Shown: positions 52,259 through 61,434 of the stretch, one piece after another
How positions within the stretch are numbered: position 1 is the first letter of the stretch
Layout of the letters: each line of letters starts with the position of its first letter
DNA from: CAXQZM01 sp964228455
GTDB lineage: Bacteria > Pseudomonadota > Alphaproteobacteria > UBA7985
NCBI GenBank assembly: GCA_964228455.1
Contig: CAXQZM010000043.1
Span: 1 to 64,000 of the forward strand
Direction of reading: 5' to 3'
DNA length: 64,000 bases
The notes under the pieces: model-generated
What the model saw: the letters and a program-made list of their open reading frames with translations, nothing else
Databases searched by the model: none
What the model was told of the DNA's origin: nothing
Position numbers and translations under genes: made by a program

Positions 52259-52303
52259 ACCCTTGCGGCATTCCGACGCTTGTGGCGGAAGCGCTCCATC
52301 CGT

Positions 52304-53347
52304 ATGTCGCTCGAAATGATACGAACTGTGCCTAAATCTATGGCCTATTGGCTTTTGTTAATGTGTGTGTGGATTATTGGCACTGCTATAATTGGCGCAA
52401 TAACGAGACTTACAGATTCTGGCCTTTCAATGATGACATGGGACGCCGTCGAGCTTTGGTGGCCATCCAGTGAGAGAATAGATCAATACTTCAGCCTTTA
52501 TCAGGAAACACCCGAGTCCAGCATTACGGCCTTCACGCGTGAAGAGTTTGTTCCCAGATTTTTCTGGGAATGGTTTCACAGAAATTGGGGCCGTTTTTTG
52601 GGGCTGCTTTCGATTGGAGGGCTCCTCTACTACGGCTTTCGTCGTCGATTAACTCGAACCGTTGCCCCTGTAGTTGTTGCAGGTCCTTTTCTAATAGGCT
52701 TTCAGGGCTTTCTTGGTTGGTTTATGGTCTATTCGGGGTTTGAGAATGATATGGGGGTAAGCCATTATCGTTTAGCGCTTCATTTAGGCGGAGCATTTTT
52801 AGCTTATGGTCTTTTTTATTGGACGGCTTTGCGGATTTTAGAACCTAATCCTGACTGGAAAATACCATTAAATCCATGGGTATGGGCATCAGGTTTTTTG
52901 GCGCTAACGCTTGTATATGGAGCTTTTACAGCTGGGCTTAATGCAGCCGATGCCTCAAGTTCGTGGCCAAATTTTCACGCCGATAGATTTTTTCCTCGAG
53001 CGCTTTGTGATGGAGAGTCTCCGTGGGCTTTGGGATGCTGGGTAAACAGTAAGTGGGGGGTCCACTTTGTTCATCGAACGGTAGCAATATTTGCAACAGG
53101 TTTTTTAGTTATTGCCGCGGTCCGTACATTGGCAAGGCAACCCAGTAAATTCGGGAAAATTGTTGCCTGGGGAGGGCTAGCGATCGTAACCACTCAGTTT
53201 ATTATGGGGATATGGATCGTTACAATGCCAGGATCCATAATGAATCCAGCTCCTGCTAAACTGGCCTTAGCAGTCTTTCATCAATTCGGTGGATTAACGC
53301 TGTTTACCATAGCTTTGACAGCCATATACGGCCGACCTAGGTGCTAA
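52304..53347 (+). CDS. ctaA: Haem A synthase CtaA
   Basis: Oxidises the C8 methyl of haem O to make haem A for aa3 oxidase. 347 residues from the ATG at 52304; a TTG eight codons earlier or an ATG at 52316 are possible. Eight membrane helices. Features: GAITRLTDSGLSMMTWD, haem-ligand histidines in WEWFHRNWGRFLG, VSHYRLALHLGGAFL, WGVHFVHRTVA and FHQFGGLTLF. It is the alphaproteobacterial type without the cysteine pair loop of Bacillus. Works with Sco and PCuAC. Confidence 0.94.
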   Translation: MSLEMIRTVPKSMAYWLLLMCVWIIGTAIIGAITRLTDSGLSMMTWDAVELWWPSSERIDQYFSLYQETPESSITAFTREEFVPRFFWEWFHRNWGRFLGLLSIGGLLYYGFRRRLTRTVAPVVVAGPFLIGFQGFLGWFMVYSGFENDMGVSHYRLALHLGGAFLAYGLFYWTALRILEPNPDWKIPLNPWVWASGFLALTLVYGAFTAGLNAADASSSWPNFHADRFFPRALCDGESPWALGCWVNSKWGVHFVHRTVAIFATGFLVIAAVRTLARQPSKFGKIVAWGGLAIVTTQFIMGIWIVTMPGSIMNPAPAKLALAVFHQFGGLTLFTIALTAIYGRPRC

Positions 53348-53388
53348 GTCCTGTTTCGGCCGATGCAAAGCAAAAGCCAACAGGTGGA

Positions 53389-54612
53389 TTATGGCTGCTG
53401 AAGAACAAACCTGCTTGGATTTCTCCGCATAAAGCAAGTTGCGACGAAAGAGGCCGCCGCTAACATCGCACCGACCCAGAACACCAATGCAGGCCCTCCG
53501 AAAGACATCATCCCTAACCGCACACCTGCTATATGATCTGAAGAGACATATAGAAGACCTAGAGCAATGGGTAGAGTTACAGCTGCAATATGGTTAATTG
53601 AAAAGGATACGGCGGCAGAGCCAGCAAGATCTTGAGGCTCGGCAATTTTCTTAAAGTATGACTCCATGCCAACGGCAAATTGGAACAAAACATGGTCGAT
53701 AATATAAAGGGCGATTACCAGTGGTAATGCCCATTTCGTCCCGGAATTCGCTAAGGCCAGACCATATGCTAAAAATACCAAGAGAAGGCCTGCGTATTCT
53801 ATCTGCAATATTAGCCTTTCTCCGAACCGGTTAATAGCTGGACCCAAAATTAAGCCAGTCCCCATGTTAATTACTGAATTAACCAATAGCAGAAGAAGCA
53901 TTTGCTCAATTTTCAAATCGAAAATGTCTACTAAGATGAAGGTGGCAAAAACGATGAAAATCTGCCGTCTCGCTCCAGAGAGAAAGGTAAGAATATAATA
54001 AAGAACATAGCGCCAACGAATAATGAACTCGTTTTTTTGGGTGGAGTTTGTTTGGAAAACCGGAAAGGCCGCCCACGCATAAAGCACACAAGCAACGGGT
54101 ATGATGCCAGCTAGAAGGTAGCCCAGGGTATATGATATTTCTAATTGCCAAAATAGTAACATGAAAATGGAGAGGGCTAGAACAGTCGCGCCATTGCTCA
54201 CGCTCATCACCCTTCCTAGAACAATTGGAGTTGTTCTATCGTCAAACCACTGCAGCGAAAGCGACTTGTAAACAGTATAAAAGAAATGAAACCCAAGAGA
54301 ATTGAGGAATGTTGTAAGAAGCAAGAGAGACAGGCTAGAAAAAAAACCAGTTATTCCAATACCAACTCCTAGAACTGTCACCGCGACAAGGGCCAAGCGT
54401 TGTTCCTTGATATAGGCCAATAAGAAGACCGTAGTGAATGCCAAGAACCCAGGAATTTCTCTAACGGTTTCAACGAGGGCGTTTTGTAAACCATCAACGC
54501 CTACAACCTCTACTGAAAAATTTTTGAGCATGGCGGCCCAGGCCGCAAAAGCAAAAGCCTGAGCTCCAGATAAAACATAAAGAAAGGCCTGCTTTCTTTG
54601 TATGTCAGTCAA
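53389..54612 (-). CDS. MFS-type transporter, substrate unknown
   Basis: 407 residues with twelve predicted helices and few charged residues. It looks like a major facilitator protein but shows no diagnostic subfamily motif; LGRVMSVSNGATVLALSIF and GLILGPAINRFGERL are general MFS patterns. The start is TTG, one base after the pheS stop, with no ATG nearby, so translation is probably coupled to pheS. Confidence 0.72.
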   Translation of the reverse strand: MTDIQRKQAFLYVLSGAQAFAFAAWAAMLKNFSVEVVGVDGLQNALVETVREIPGFLAFTTVFLLAYIKEQRLALVAVTVLGVGIGITGFFSSLSLLLLTTFLNSLGFHFFYTVYKSLSLQWFDDRTTPIVLGRVMSVSNGATVLALSIFMLLFWQLEISYTLGYLLAGIIPVACVLYAWAAFPVFQTNSTQKNEFIIRWRYVLYYILTFLSGARRQIFIVFATFILVDIFDLKIEQMLLLLLVNSVINMGTGLILGPAINRFGERLILQIEYAGLLLVFLAYGLALANSGTKWALPLVIALYIIDHVLFQFAVGMESYFKKIAEPQDLAGSAAVSFSINHIAAVTLPIALGLLYVSSDHIAGVRLGMMSFGGPALVFWVGAMLAAASFVATCFMRRNPSRFVLQQP

Positions 54613-54613
54613 A

Positions 54614-55687
54614 CTAGAGTCCAGTCACTACATTTGGACGATCAAGTGGATCGAAACCGTAGTGCTGTATCCAATTTTGATCTCCGTCAAAGAAGGTTCT
54701 GAGGTCGGGAATCCCGTATTTGAGCATTGCTAGCCGCTCAATCCCCATGCCGAACGCAAAACCCTGGTATTTATTTGAATCTATGTTGCAGTTTTCCAGA
54801 ACCTTTGGATGCACCATTCCTGATCCAAGAATCTCTAACCAATCGCTTCCTTCGCCTAGTTTCAATTGACCTCCAGAGCGATCGCACTGAATATCAACTT
54901 CTGCAGAGGGTTCTGTGAAAGGGAAGTATGAAGGCCTCAGTCGAAGTTTTACCTCATCAAGCCCAAAAAAGGCTTTCAAAAAGTCTTCTAGCACTCCTTT
55001 TAAATGAGCCATTGTGCTGATTTCGTCGATTACCAAGCCTTCAACTTGATGAAACATGGGAGTATGCGTGGCGTCATAGTCCGAGCGAAAAGTTCGACCT
55101 GGAGCAATAACTCTGATGGGGGGTTCCTGGGTTAACATAGTTCTGGCTTGAACGGGGCTAGTGTGGGTGCGCAGGACTAATGATCCCTCATCACCAGAAT
55201 GACCTGCCATATAAAAAGTATCTTGCATTTGCCTCGCGGCATGGTCTGCTGGCATATTCATCGCCGTGAAATTATACCAGTCTGTTTCTATTTCTGGCCC
55301 GTCCGCCCAATTGAAGCCCATTTCACCAAAAATGGCGACGATCTCGTCAATCGTTTGCGTTATGGGATGTATTTTCCCAGTTAATCGTGGACGCGCGGGT
55401 TGAGACACATCAACCCGTTCTTCTGACAACCGGACTTCAAGCTCTGCCCGTTTTAAAATAGCACCTTGGCTGTCGAGCGCTTCTTGCAAAAGCGCCTTCA
55501 GTTTGTTTACACCTTGGCCATATTCTCGGCGTTTGTCAGGATCCATCGTGCCAAGTTTTTTTAGTTCGCCAGTAAGCTTACCCTTTTTGCCCAAGATAGA
55601 TACACGTGCTTCTTCTATCTCAGCTAGAGAGCTAGCGCTTCTAACTTGGGCTAGCAGAGTTTTTTCAAGGACTTGAAGTTCAGACAC
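54614..55687 (-). CDS. pheS: Phenylalanyl-tRNA synthetase alpha subunit PheS
   Basis: Catalytic subunit of the alpha2-beta2 enzyme charging tRNA-Phe. 357 residues: N-terminal coiled coil (1-100), class II catalytic core with HPITQTIDEIVAIFGEMGF, motif 2 GRTFRSDYDATHTPMFHQ and motif 3 GFAFGMGIERLAMLKYGIPD. The unusual point is context: pheT does not follow. Instead pheS lies between acuI (8 bases upstream) and an MFS gene (1 base downstream). Confidence 0.97.
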   Translation of the reverse strand: MSELQVLEKTLLAQVRSASSLAEIEEARVSILGKKGKLTGELKKLGTMDPDKRREYGQGVNKLKALLQEALDSQGAILKRAELEVRLSEERVDVSQPARPRLTGKIHPITQTIDEIVAIFGEMGFNWADGPEIETDWYNFTAMNMPADHAARQMQDTFYMAGHSGDEGSLVLRTHTSPVQARTMLTQEPPIRVIAPGRTFRSDYDATHTPMFHQVEGLVIDEISTMAHLKGVLEDFLKAFFGLDEVKLRLRPSYFPFTEPSAEVDIQCDRSGGQLKLGEGSDWLEILGSGMVHPKVLENCNIDSNKYQGFAFGMGIERLAMLKYGIPDLRTFFDGDQNWIQHYGFDPLDRPNVVTGL

Positions 55688-55695
55688 AACGATTC

Positions 55696-56700
55696 CTATG
55701 CACTAGGGTCAACAATTTTCCGACCAGTTACAGCGCCTTTCAAGACCTGTTTTGCTAGATCAGGGATGGCATCAAGACCAACAACTTCGGTAATAGAGTC
55801 CCAATGGTTCTGGGGCATATCAGTTGCTAAGCGATCCCAAACTCGCTTTCGCAAACTTATGGGCGCCATGACAGAATCGATACCCAAGATATTGACTCCC
55901 CGCAGGAGGAAAGGAACCACGGTAGTATTGAGCTTATTACCGGCAGCCAGCCCGATTGATGCAACAGACCCGCCATATGCTATTTTTGGCAAAGCGCAAG
56001 CAAGTGAATGACCACCGGCAGCATCGATAACTCCCGCATAAGTCTCTCGATCTAGTGCTCTAGGTTTTTCTACTTCGTGCTCATCTCTTGCAATGATATC
56101 ACGCACACCAAGCGACCGAAGGTAGTCAATCTGATCTGGCTTGCCTGTGACCGCCGTCACTTCATGTCCTAAATTTGCTAAGATCGCACACGCCACAGAT
56201 CCTACTCCTCCCGTAGCACCCAGAACAAGTACTGGCTTACCACCAGTTTTTAGGCCATGATCTTCAAGAGCAATAATTCCTTGCATAGCAGTAAAGCCAG
56301 CAGTTCCTGCTGCCATGGCGTTTAACAGTGACAATCCATTAGGTTTTTTCACCAGCCAGTCACTCTTAACGCGTGCTTTTTCCGCATAGCCGCCCCAGTG
56401 AATTTCTCCACAACGCCAACCTGTCAGGATAACTTCGTCACCGACTACAAAGTTTGAAGATTCTGATGCAGAAACTTTACCGGCTAGGTCGATCCCCGGC
56501 ACATGTGGAAACTCTTTTGTGAGCCCGCCAAGGCCAAGAGTCACTAAGCCGTCTTTGTAATTAAATGAGGAGTATGAGACGTCTATTGTCACGTCCCCAT
56601 CGGGGAGCTGGTTTTCGTCCATATTTTGCACTGATGCAGTGAATTTTGGCTTTTCGCCCTCTCCCTGCTCATGCTTTTCAATTACCAGTCCTTTAAACAC
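55696..56700 (-). CDS. acuI: NADPH-dependent acrylyl-CoA reductase, AcuI/YhdH type
   Basis: Zinc-free medium-chain reductase that reduces acrylyl-CoA to propionyl-CoA, part of DMSP and 3-hydroxypropionate metabolism and acrylate detoxification. 334 residues from a GTG start placed after AGGAG; the longer TTG frame lacks that site. Signature segments FKGLVIEK, YSSFNYKDGLVTLGLGG, PHVPGIDLAGKV, GWRCGEIHWGGYAEKARV, NADPH-binding VLGATGGVGSVA, and IDSVMAPISLRKRVWDRLA. First gene of an acuI-pheS-MFS run. Confidence 0.9.
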   Translation of the reverse strand: MFKGLVIEKHEQGEGEKPKFTASVQNMDENQLPDGDVTIDVSYSSFNYKDGLVTLGLGGLTKEFPHVPGIDLAGKVSASESSNFVVGDEVILTGWRCGEIHWGGYAEKARVKSDWLVKKPNGLSLLNAMAAGTAGFTAMQGIIALEDHGLKTGGKPVLVLGATGGVGSVACAILANLGHEVTAVTGKPDQIDYLRSLGVRDIIARDEHEVEKPRALDRETYAGVIDAAGGHSLACALPKIAYGGSVASIGLAAGNKLNTTVVPFLLRGVNILGIDSVMAPISLRKRVWDRLATDMPQNHWDSITEVVGLDAIPDLAKQVLKGAVTGRKIVDPSA

Positions 56701-56779
56701 TTGGCATCTCCTCAAATTAATGTGACGTCCTTTAGACCCATGGGTGGCTTTATTGAACCCCTTTGCTTAAGGGAGCGCC

Positions 56780-57532
56780 ATGAATCTTATTCCCCAGTGG
56801 TCAAAGAAAGACATAATGTTGCTTAGCGGCCAAGAACACTTAAAATCAGTAACAAATTTGGCCCGAAATGGCCAACATGTTATGATTGCTCCCTCGCATG
56901 TAAAGCTAGTTGACAATAATGTTGCTACTGCGGTGCCATGGAAGAATGATTGGTCATCTTTAAATCGATTATTAACCGACCATGGTATAAAATTTAGGAC
57001 AGTGTTGCGATTTGATGCCGATGGAGGTGGAGAAACGGAAGGACAGCTTAGAACCTATCGACGAAACAGCGTGATGATGCGCTGGATCCTAAAGCGGTAC
57101 ATCAAAGATCCAGTTGGTTTGTATTTGAACCATTTCTGTGACCCAGTTCAGGTTAAAGCCTCTATAAAAAGATTGTACGGGGCGACCCGAGATACTTTGC
57201 CTAACCAGTCCCTGTTAATTTACCCATTTGGGAATTGGTTTCTTCCAGGCGCTGAGTCATTTGATAAGACGCTTGTAATGGCTGACGGTGGAAATGCTTT
57301 TGAGTCTGACAAGGATCGGCTAAAATATGATGCGGGCGTGAAGCGCGGGATGGCCCAGCTGTCAATTCGATTTAAAGTGCCTGTTTTGCCAATCTATGGA
57401 ACTTACAAAAACAAGGCTTGGCAATTTATTGTCGATAAACCAATCGCTGTTGACGCAACTAACAATTCTTTAGAGTTAACCCATATATGGCTTGACCGCT
57501 TAGGGAAAATGAAAGCTCGTATTTGGGGGTAA
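56780..57532 (+). CDS. Acyltransferase-like protein (divergent PlsC/LPLAT fold)
   Basis: 250 residues. Assignment rests on weak block matches: an HX4D motif at APSHVKLVDNN (about residues 39-49), a block resembling FPEGT as YPFGNWFLPGA, and VPVLPIYGTY near the C-terminus as block IV. The usual acidic residue of block III is absent. It has no clear membrane helix. It could be an acyltransferase acting on phospholipids or another acceptor, or an inactive relative. Confidence in the gene is high; in the function, modest. Confidence 0.55.
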   Translation: MNLIPQWSKKDIMLLSGQEHLKSVTNLARNGQHVMIAPSHVKLVDNNVATAVPWKNDWSSLNRLLTDHGIKFRTVLRFDADGGGETEGQLRTYRRNSVMMRWILKRYIKDPVGLYLNHFCDPVQVKASIKRLYGATRDTLPNQSLLIYPFGNWFLPGAESFDKTLVMADGGNAFESDKDRLKYDAGVKRGMAQLSIRFKVPVLPIYGTYKNKAWQFIVDKPIAVDATNNSLELTHIWLDRLGKMKARIWG

Positions 57533-57555
57533 ATTCGGAGTTAAAATTCTAAACA

Positions 57556-58596
57556 TCAAGTCAAAAGTTCGGTGATGTGCCCCATTTTTCGCCCGACTTT
57601 TGGTGTCTGTTTTCCATAGTCGTGCCAGTAACATTTGTTACGAGTTTCAGGAGTTAAAATATCTTCTCCTAAGACATTAGTCATAATCGCGTTAGCCAAC
57701 TGAACGGGCTCCCGAAGGGGCTCGGAAAGAAGAGCGCTGATGGCTAAGTCAAATTGGCTTTGGTCGCACGCCTCAATAGTCCAATGGCCTGAATTGTGGG
57801 GTCTTGGTGCCATTTCATTAAATACCAGTTCGCCGTTTCCTAGTACAAAAAACTCAATTGCCAAAAGCCCTTCTAGCTTCAAGCTATTTGCTAAGTCTGT
57901 GCCGCACCTTTGCGCCCTTTCTTGTATTTCTTTGGTGACTTTACCGGGTACGACCGATTGATGAAGGATTCCTTCACGATGAATATTTTCCCCACAAGGG
58001 AATGTAATTACATCCCCGGCACTATTGCGCGCTACAAGGACACTGGTCTCAAACTTGAAACTTATCAGTCCTTCTAAAATTAGCTCCGCTTTTGGCGTCT
58101 TTTTCCAAAGTTCCGCCAGATCGGTCGCTGATGATATTCGCCATTGCCCCTTGCCATCATATCCTAAGCGACGCGTCTTAAGGATGCCTTCACCATTTGT
58201 TTTACAGAGTGCTGACTTCAAGTCTTCAAAGCAATCTATAGAATAATAGGGCGCGGGATTAAGACCAGCCTTCATAGCGGATTCTTTTTCTTTCAGACGA
58301 TCCTGCGCTATAGAAAAAATATGAGCAGAAGGCTTGCAGCCTGCAGTCTGTAAAGCAACTAGTGAAACATTCTCGAACTCTGAAGTGACTACGTCACAAG
58401 TGCCAGCGAATTCTGACAAGGCGGACACGTCCTCAAAACTTGCCTCCGTGAAACAGTTAGTTACCTGCGCTAACGGGGAATTCGTATTTTGGCCAAAACC
58501 ATGCACTACGAAGCCACGCCTCTGCGCGGCTTGGGCCAACATTCTACCAAGTTGACCATCGCCTAATATACCTATGGTCGCTCGGCGAGCGATCAT
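57556..58596 (-). CDS. purK: 5-(carboxyamino)imidazole ribonucleotide synthase PurK
   Basis: ATP-grasp enzyme adding bicarbonate to AIR in purine synthesis. 346 residues: TIGILGDGQLGRMLAQAAQRRGF at the start, TSEFENV, KTRRLGYDGKGQ, EFFVLGNGELVFNEMAPRPHNSGHWTIEAC. ATG overlaps the purE stop as ATGA, so the pair is translationally coupled. Confidence 0.97.
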   Translation of the reverse strand: MIARRATIGILGDGQLGRMLAQAAQRRGFVVHGFGQNTNSPLAQVTNCFTEASFEDVSALSEFAGTCDVVTSEFENVSLVALQTAGCKPSAHIFSIAQDRLKEKESAMKAGLNPAPYYSIDCFEDLKSALCKTNGEGILKTRRLGYDGKGQWRISSATDLAELWKKTPKAELILEGLISFKFETSVLVARNSAGDVITFPCGENIHREGILHQSVVPGKVTKEIQERAQRCGTDLANSLKLEGLLAIEFFVLGNGELVFNEMAPRPHNSGHWTIEACDQSQFDLAISALLSEPLREPVQLANAIMTNVLGEDILTPETRNKCYWHDYGKQTPKVGRKMGHITELLT

Positions 58597-59090
58597 AGGG
58601 CGGGCCGCATCTCAACAGAGGCTGACTGCTCAGCCCTATAATTGTTTAAACGGATTGCTAGATCATTATCGTTAAGGGACAAAATTGAGGCGGCCAACAA
58701 TGCAGCGTTTTTCGCTCCAGCAGTGCCGATTGCCAAAGTGCCCACAGGTATCCCGCCCGGCATCTGTACAATCGAAAGCAGGGAGTCCATTCCATCAAGG
58801 GCCTTAGACTGAACTGGCACACCTAGGACAGGAAGGTCCGAGCTTGCTGCCACCATTCCGGGTAAATGAGCGGCGCCGCCAGCGCCTGCAATTATGACCT
58901 TTGCCCCCTTTGATCGGGCTGTTCTTGCAATATCATTCATGCGATCTGGAGTGCGATGAGCTGATGCTATAAAAGATTCGTTGCTGATTCCGAGCAAGTC
59001 GCACGTTTCACCTGCTACTTTTAAAGTAGGCCAGTCAGACTGACTGCCCATCAGTATCAAAACTTTTGCGAAATTTTCAGGCAGACTCAT
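58593..59090 (-). CDS. purE: N5-carboxyaminoimidazole ribonucleotide mutase PurE
   Basis: Rearranges N5-CAIR to CAIR. 165 residues, standard class I PurE. Motifs: LMGSQSDWPTL, the catalytic SAHRTPDR, IAGAGGAAHLPGM, VPVQSKALDGMDSLLSIVQMPGG and the TAGAKNAALLAASIL C-terminal helix. Twelve bases downstream of trcR, probably in the same transcript. Confidence 0.98.
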   Translation of the reverse strand: MSLPENFAKVLILMGSQSDWPTLKVAGETCDLLGISNESFIASAHRTPDRMNDIARTARSKGAKVIIAGAGGAAHLPGMVAASSDLPVLGVPVQSKALDGMDSLLSIVQMPGGIPVGTLAIGTAGAKNAALLAASILSLNDNDLAIRLNNYRAEQSASVEMRPAL

Positions 59091-59101
59091 GACGAATAGC
59101 T

Positions 59102-59806
59102 CTAGTTATCGCTGCCGTCGCGGTTTGTTTGAGCCAGCTTAAACAGTGCTTCTGGTATGGCATAAGGAGCTGAATCGTCAGGTTTACTTTTGTTCGCAAA
59201 AGCTAGAGCGTCAGCAGCAAGAGAATCGGCACTTTGAGCCACTTGATTGGCCGCCTCTGCTTCAGCTTTTAACTCTGTGGCGGTTTTACCATCAGACACC
59301 TTAGCAACTTCTCGATCTAAATCCTGTTGCTTGCATAGACCCAGGAGGACAGGGTCGCGAGGTGTAATGTTTGCCATATTCCAATGGTTTCGATTTCGGA
59401 TAGTACCAATCGTGTTTTTTGTTGTACCAATCAGCTTAATAATTTGCGAATCTTTTAGGTCTGGGAAGGTTTTTACAAGGAACGCAATAGCGTCAGGCTT
59501 TTCCTGCCGTCGGGCGATAGGGGTATACCGCGGGCCTTTGGAGCGTTTAGCTGGGAGAGGGACCGTTGAAGCTTTTAGCTGTAAACGCGCCTCTGCATCT
59601 TTTTCGCAACGCTCAATCTCATTTCTGTCTAGCTGATTATTCTGCAGAGGACTTAGGCCGACTATACCTGAGGCTACGTCTCCATCTGCTATGCCCTTGA
59701 CTTCTAGAACATGAAGGTCGCAAAATTCTGCTATCTGCTCGAAGCTTAGTGCTGTGTTGTCAACTAGCCATACCGCCGTGGCTTTCGGCATTAGGGGCGT
59801 ATTCAT
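59102..59806 (-). CDS. trcR: TrcR-type cell-cycle transcriptional regulator (DUF1013)
   Basis: Alphaproteobacterial protein known as a cell-cycle-linked transcription factor in Caulobacter-type bacteria. 234 residues with the DUF1013 features: PLMPKATAVWLVDNTALSFEQIAEFC, VLEVKGIADGDVASGIVGL, KGPRYTPIARRQEKPDAIAFL, a helix-turn-helix-like IIKLIGTTKNTIGTIRNR and PRDPVLLGLC. C-terminal tail low in complexity. The start could also be the Met five codons on. Strongly supports the alphaproteobacterial assignment. Confidence 0.9.
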   Translation of the reverse strand: MNTPLMPKATAVWLVDNTALSFEQIAEFCDLHVLEVKGIADGDVASGIVGLSPLQNNQLDRNEIERCEKDAEARLQLKASTVPLPAKRSKGPRYTPIARRQEKPDAIAFLVKTFPDLKDSQIIKLIGTTKNTIGTIRNRNHWNMANITPRDPVLLGLCKQQDLDREVAKVSDGKTATELKAEAEAANQVAQSADSLAADALAFANKSKPDDSAPYAIPEALFKLAQTNRDGSDN

Positions 59807-59968
59807 GCCTATACTCTCAATTCAATTTTCATGGGATTTAGCGGTCTATAGGCTTAAGAAGTCGCGCCTGCAAGAGGCCCGCTTTGTCCTATTTTCTTTA
59901 AGAACATTTTGAAGCTTTGGCTAAGAGCGTACGTTCCAATAATGCGAGAATTCGTGTAATGACTTCTT

Positions 59969-60586
59969 ATGAGCGCTCGCGCATTAATATTTAGCCTATT
60001 TTTCCTACTCGTAGCAGTTGGAACTTTCATTTACTTTGTCGCATTCCCACCTCGTGGGTCTCAGAAAGGAATCGACCTGCGCGCCCAGCTCCATACTGGT
60101 GAGATCAAGCGACTGTCAGAACTTCCGGGCGATCTGCGTTTGATCTACTTTGGCTACATGAACTGTCCAGATGTTTGCTTGGATGCAGCACTATCGATTG
60201 GCTCTGCGCTCAAGAATTTGAATTCAGACAGTTCAGTGGAAAGTGACCGCGTCACCAATGTTTTCATTACGCTTGATCCGGAAGATGATGTGATTGACGG
60301 AGCTTACAATGAGCTCCAGGGCTATCTTGAGAGTCGATACTCAGGTGCTGGGTTTGCTATGCGCCCCAAGGATAGAAAACACGCGAAAAAAATGGCGGGC
60401 GCATTTGGCGTTAGTTTTGAATATGTGGCTGATGAATTTTTTCCATTGGGCTACCGGGTAGACCATGCAAGCCTGATTTTTTTAACTGACAAGCAGGGCC
60501 AAATACTGACATATTATGCCGATCGAACACCAGGGCGTGTGATTGCAGCCGACGCTAAAATCTATTTAGGCCAGCTTGATCTTTAA
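59969..60586 (+). CDS. SCO1/SenC-type copper metallochaperone
   Basis: Thioredoxin-fold protein, anchored by an N-terminal helix (about 5-25), that loads or reduces the Cu-A site of cytochrome oxidase. 205 residues with the CxxxC motif in GYMNCPDVC (about residues 67-71) and the copper-binding His in DHASLIF (about 166). No insertion beyond the standard fold. Tail overlaps the HAD gene by four bases. Confidence 0.93.
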   Translation: MSARALIFSLFFLLVAVGTFIYFVAFPPRGSQKGIDLRAQLHTGEIKRLSELPGDLRLIYFGYMNCPDVCLDAALSIGSALKNLNSDSSVESDRVTNVFITLDPEDDVIDGAYNELQGYLESRYSGAGFAMRPKDRKHAKKMAGAFGVSFEYVADEFFPLGYRVDHASLIFLTDKQGQILTYYADRTPGRVIAADAKIYLGQLDL

Positions 60587-61434
60587 GGGGCTAGTTTGTC
60601 CGCTGCGTATGTCGGCCAGGCTTGATGAATCAGAGCCATCTCATTGAATTTTTTTTGATCCATAGGTTGTGAAATTTCGTTTCTATGTATTCCGGAGTTA
60701 ACATACAGGACGTCGATGCCGTGAGCTATCGCACCTCTAACGTCCGTTTTAAAAGAATCGCCAATCGCTAAAAGGCGATTGGCGGGAATTTGCGAGCTTC
60801 TAAAGATTTCGTCATAGACTGCCTTATAAGGCTTTCCAAACCAAGATACTTTGCCGCCAATTTCGACGTAAGCTTGGGCTATAGATCCCGCGCAAATCTC
60901 CACGGATTTGCCTCTTTGCACGATCAAATCTGGATTTGCGCAGATCATTGGTAGTTGAAGCGCCAGAGCTTTCTTTAGCCAATATTCAAAAGGCAAAGTG
61001 CTATTGTAACCTTGATCTGGTCCAACATTTAAAATCCACTCTGCCCGCTCGAGTGTATCAACGAATTCCACGTTTGATAACCCAGCCTTCATGTCCTGAT
61101 CTTTCGGTGCTCCAAAGAAAAAAGCTCTTGTACCAAGAGAGTGCAGCTCGCCTTTTTTGATTGCCTGCCAAGCGATCTCACCCGATGTTACTAAGTTGTC
61201 CAAGAGAGAAGGCTCGAGGCCTAACCGGCCAATAAGGTTTGTTAGGGCCGCATCTCTTCTCCTGGGAGCGTTGGAAAGAAAGGTTATTGACTTGTCGAGA
61301 GATTTTGCATGTTTGAGTGCCGCTATTGCTTCAGGGAATAGAGACTCTCCATTATGCATGACCCCCCATAGGTCTACAATGAGACCATCGTATCCATCAA
61401 TTACTTGATTCAAGCCTTCGACAAACTGGGTCAT
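60583..61434 (-). CDS. HAD-superfamily class IIA phosphatase (nitrophenylphosphatase-like)
   Basis: 283 residues. Motif I is IVDLWGVMHNG, motif II SNAPRR, motif III/IV IGDSFKTDVRGA; this matches the TIGR01459 class, common in Alphaproteobacteria, for which the true substrate is unknown. Its start overlaps the pyrD stop (ATGA), so it is coupled to trmB-pyrD. Confidence 0.88.
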   Translation of the reverse strand: MTQFVEGLNQVIDGYDGLIVDLWGVMHNGESLFPEAIAALKHAKSLDKSITFLSNAPRRRDAALTNLIGRLGLEPSLLDNLVTSGEIAWQAIKKGELHSLGTRAFFFGAPKDQDMKAGLSNVEFVDTLERAEWILNVGPDQGYNSTLPFEYWLKKALALQLPMICANPDLIVQRGKSVEICAGSIAQAYVEIGGKVSWFGKPYKAVYDEIFRSSQIPANRLLAIGDSFKTDVRGAIAHGIDVLYVNSGIHRNEISQPMDQKKFNEMALIHQAWPTYAADKLAP

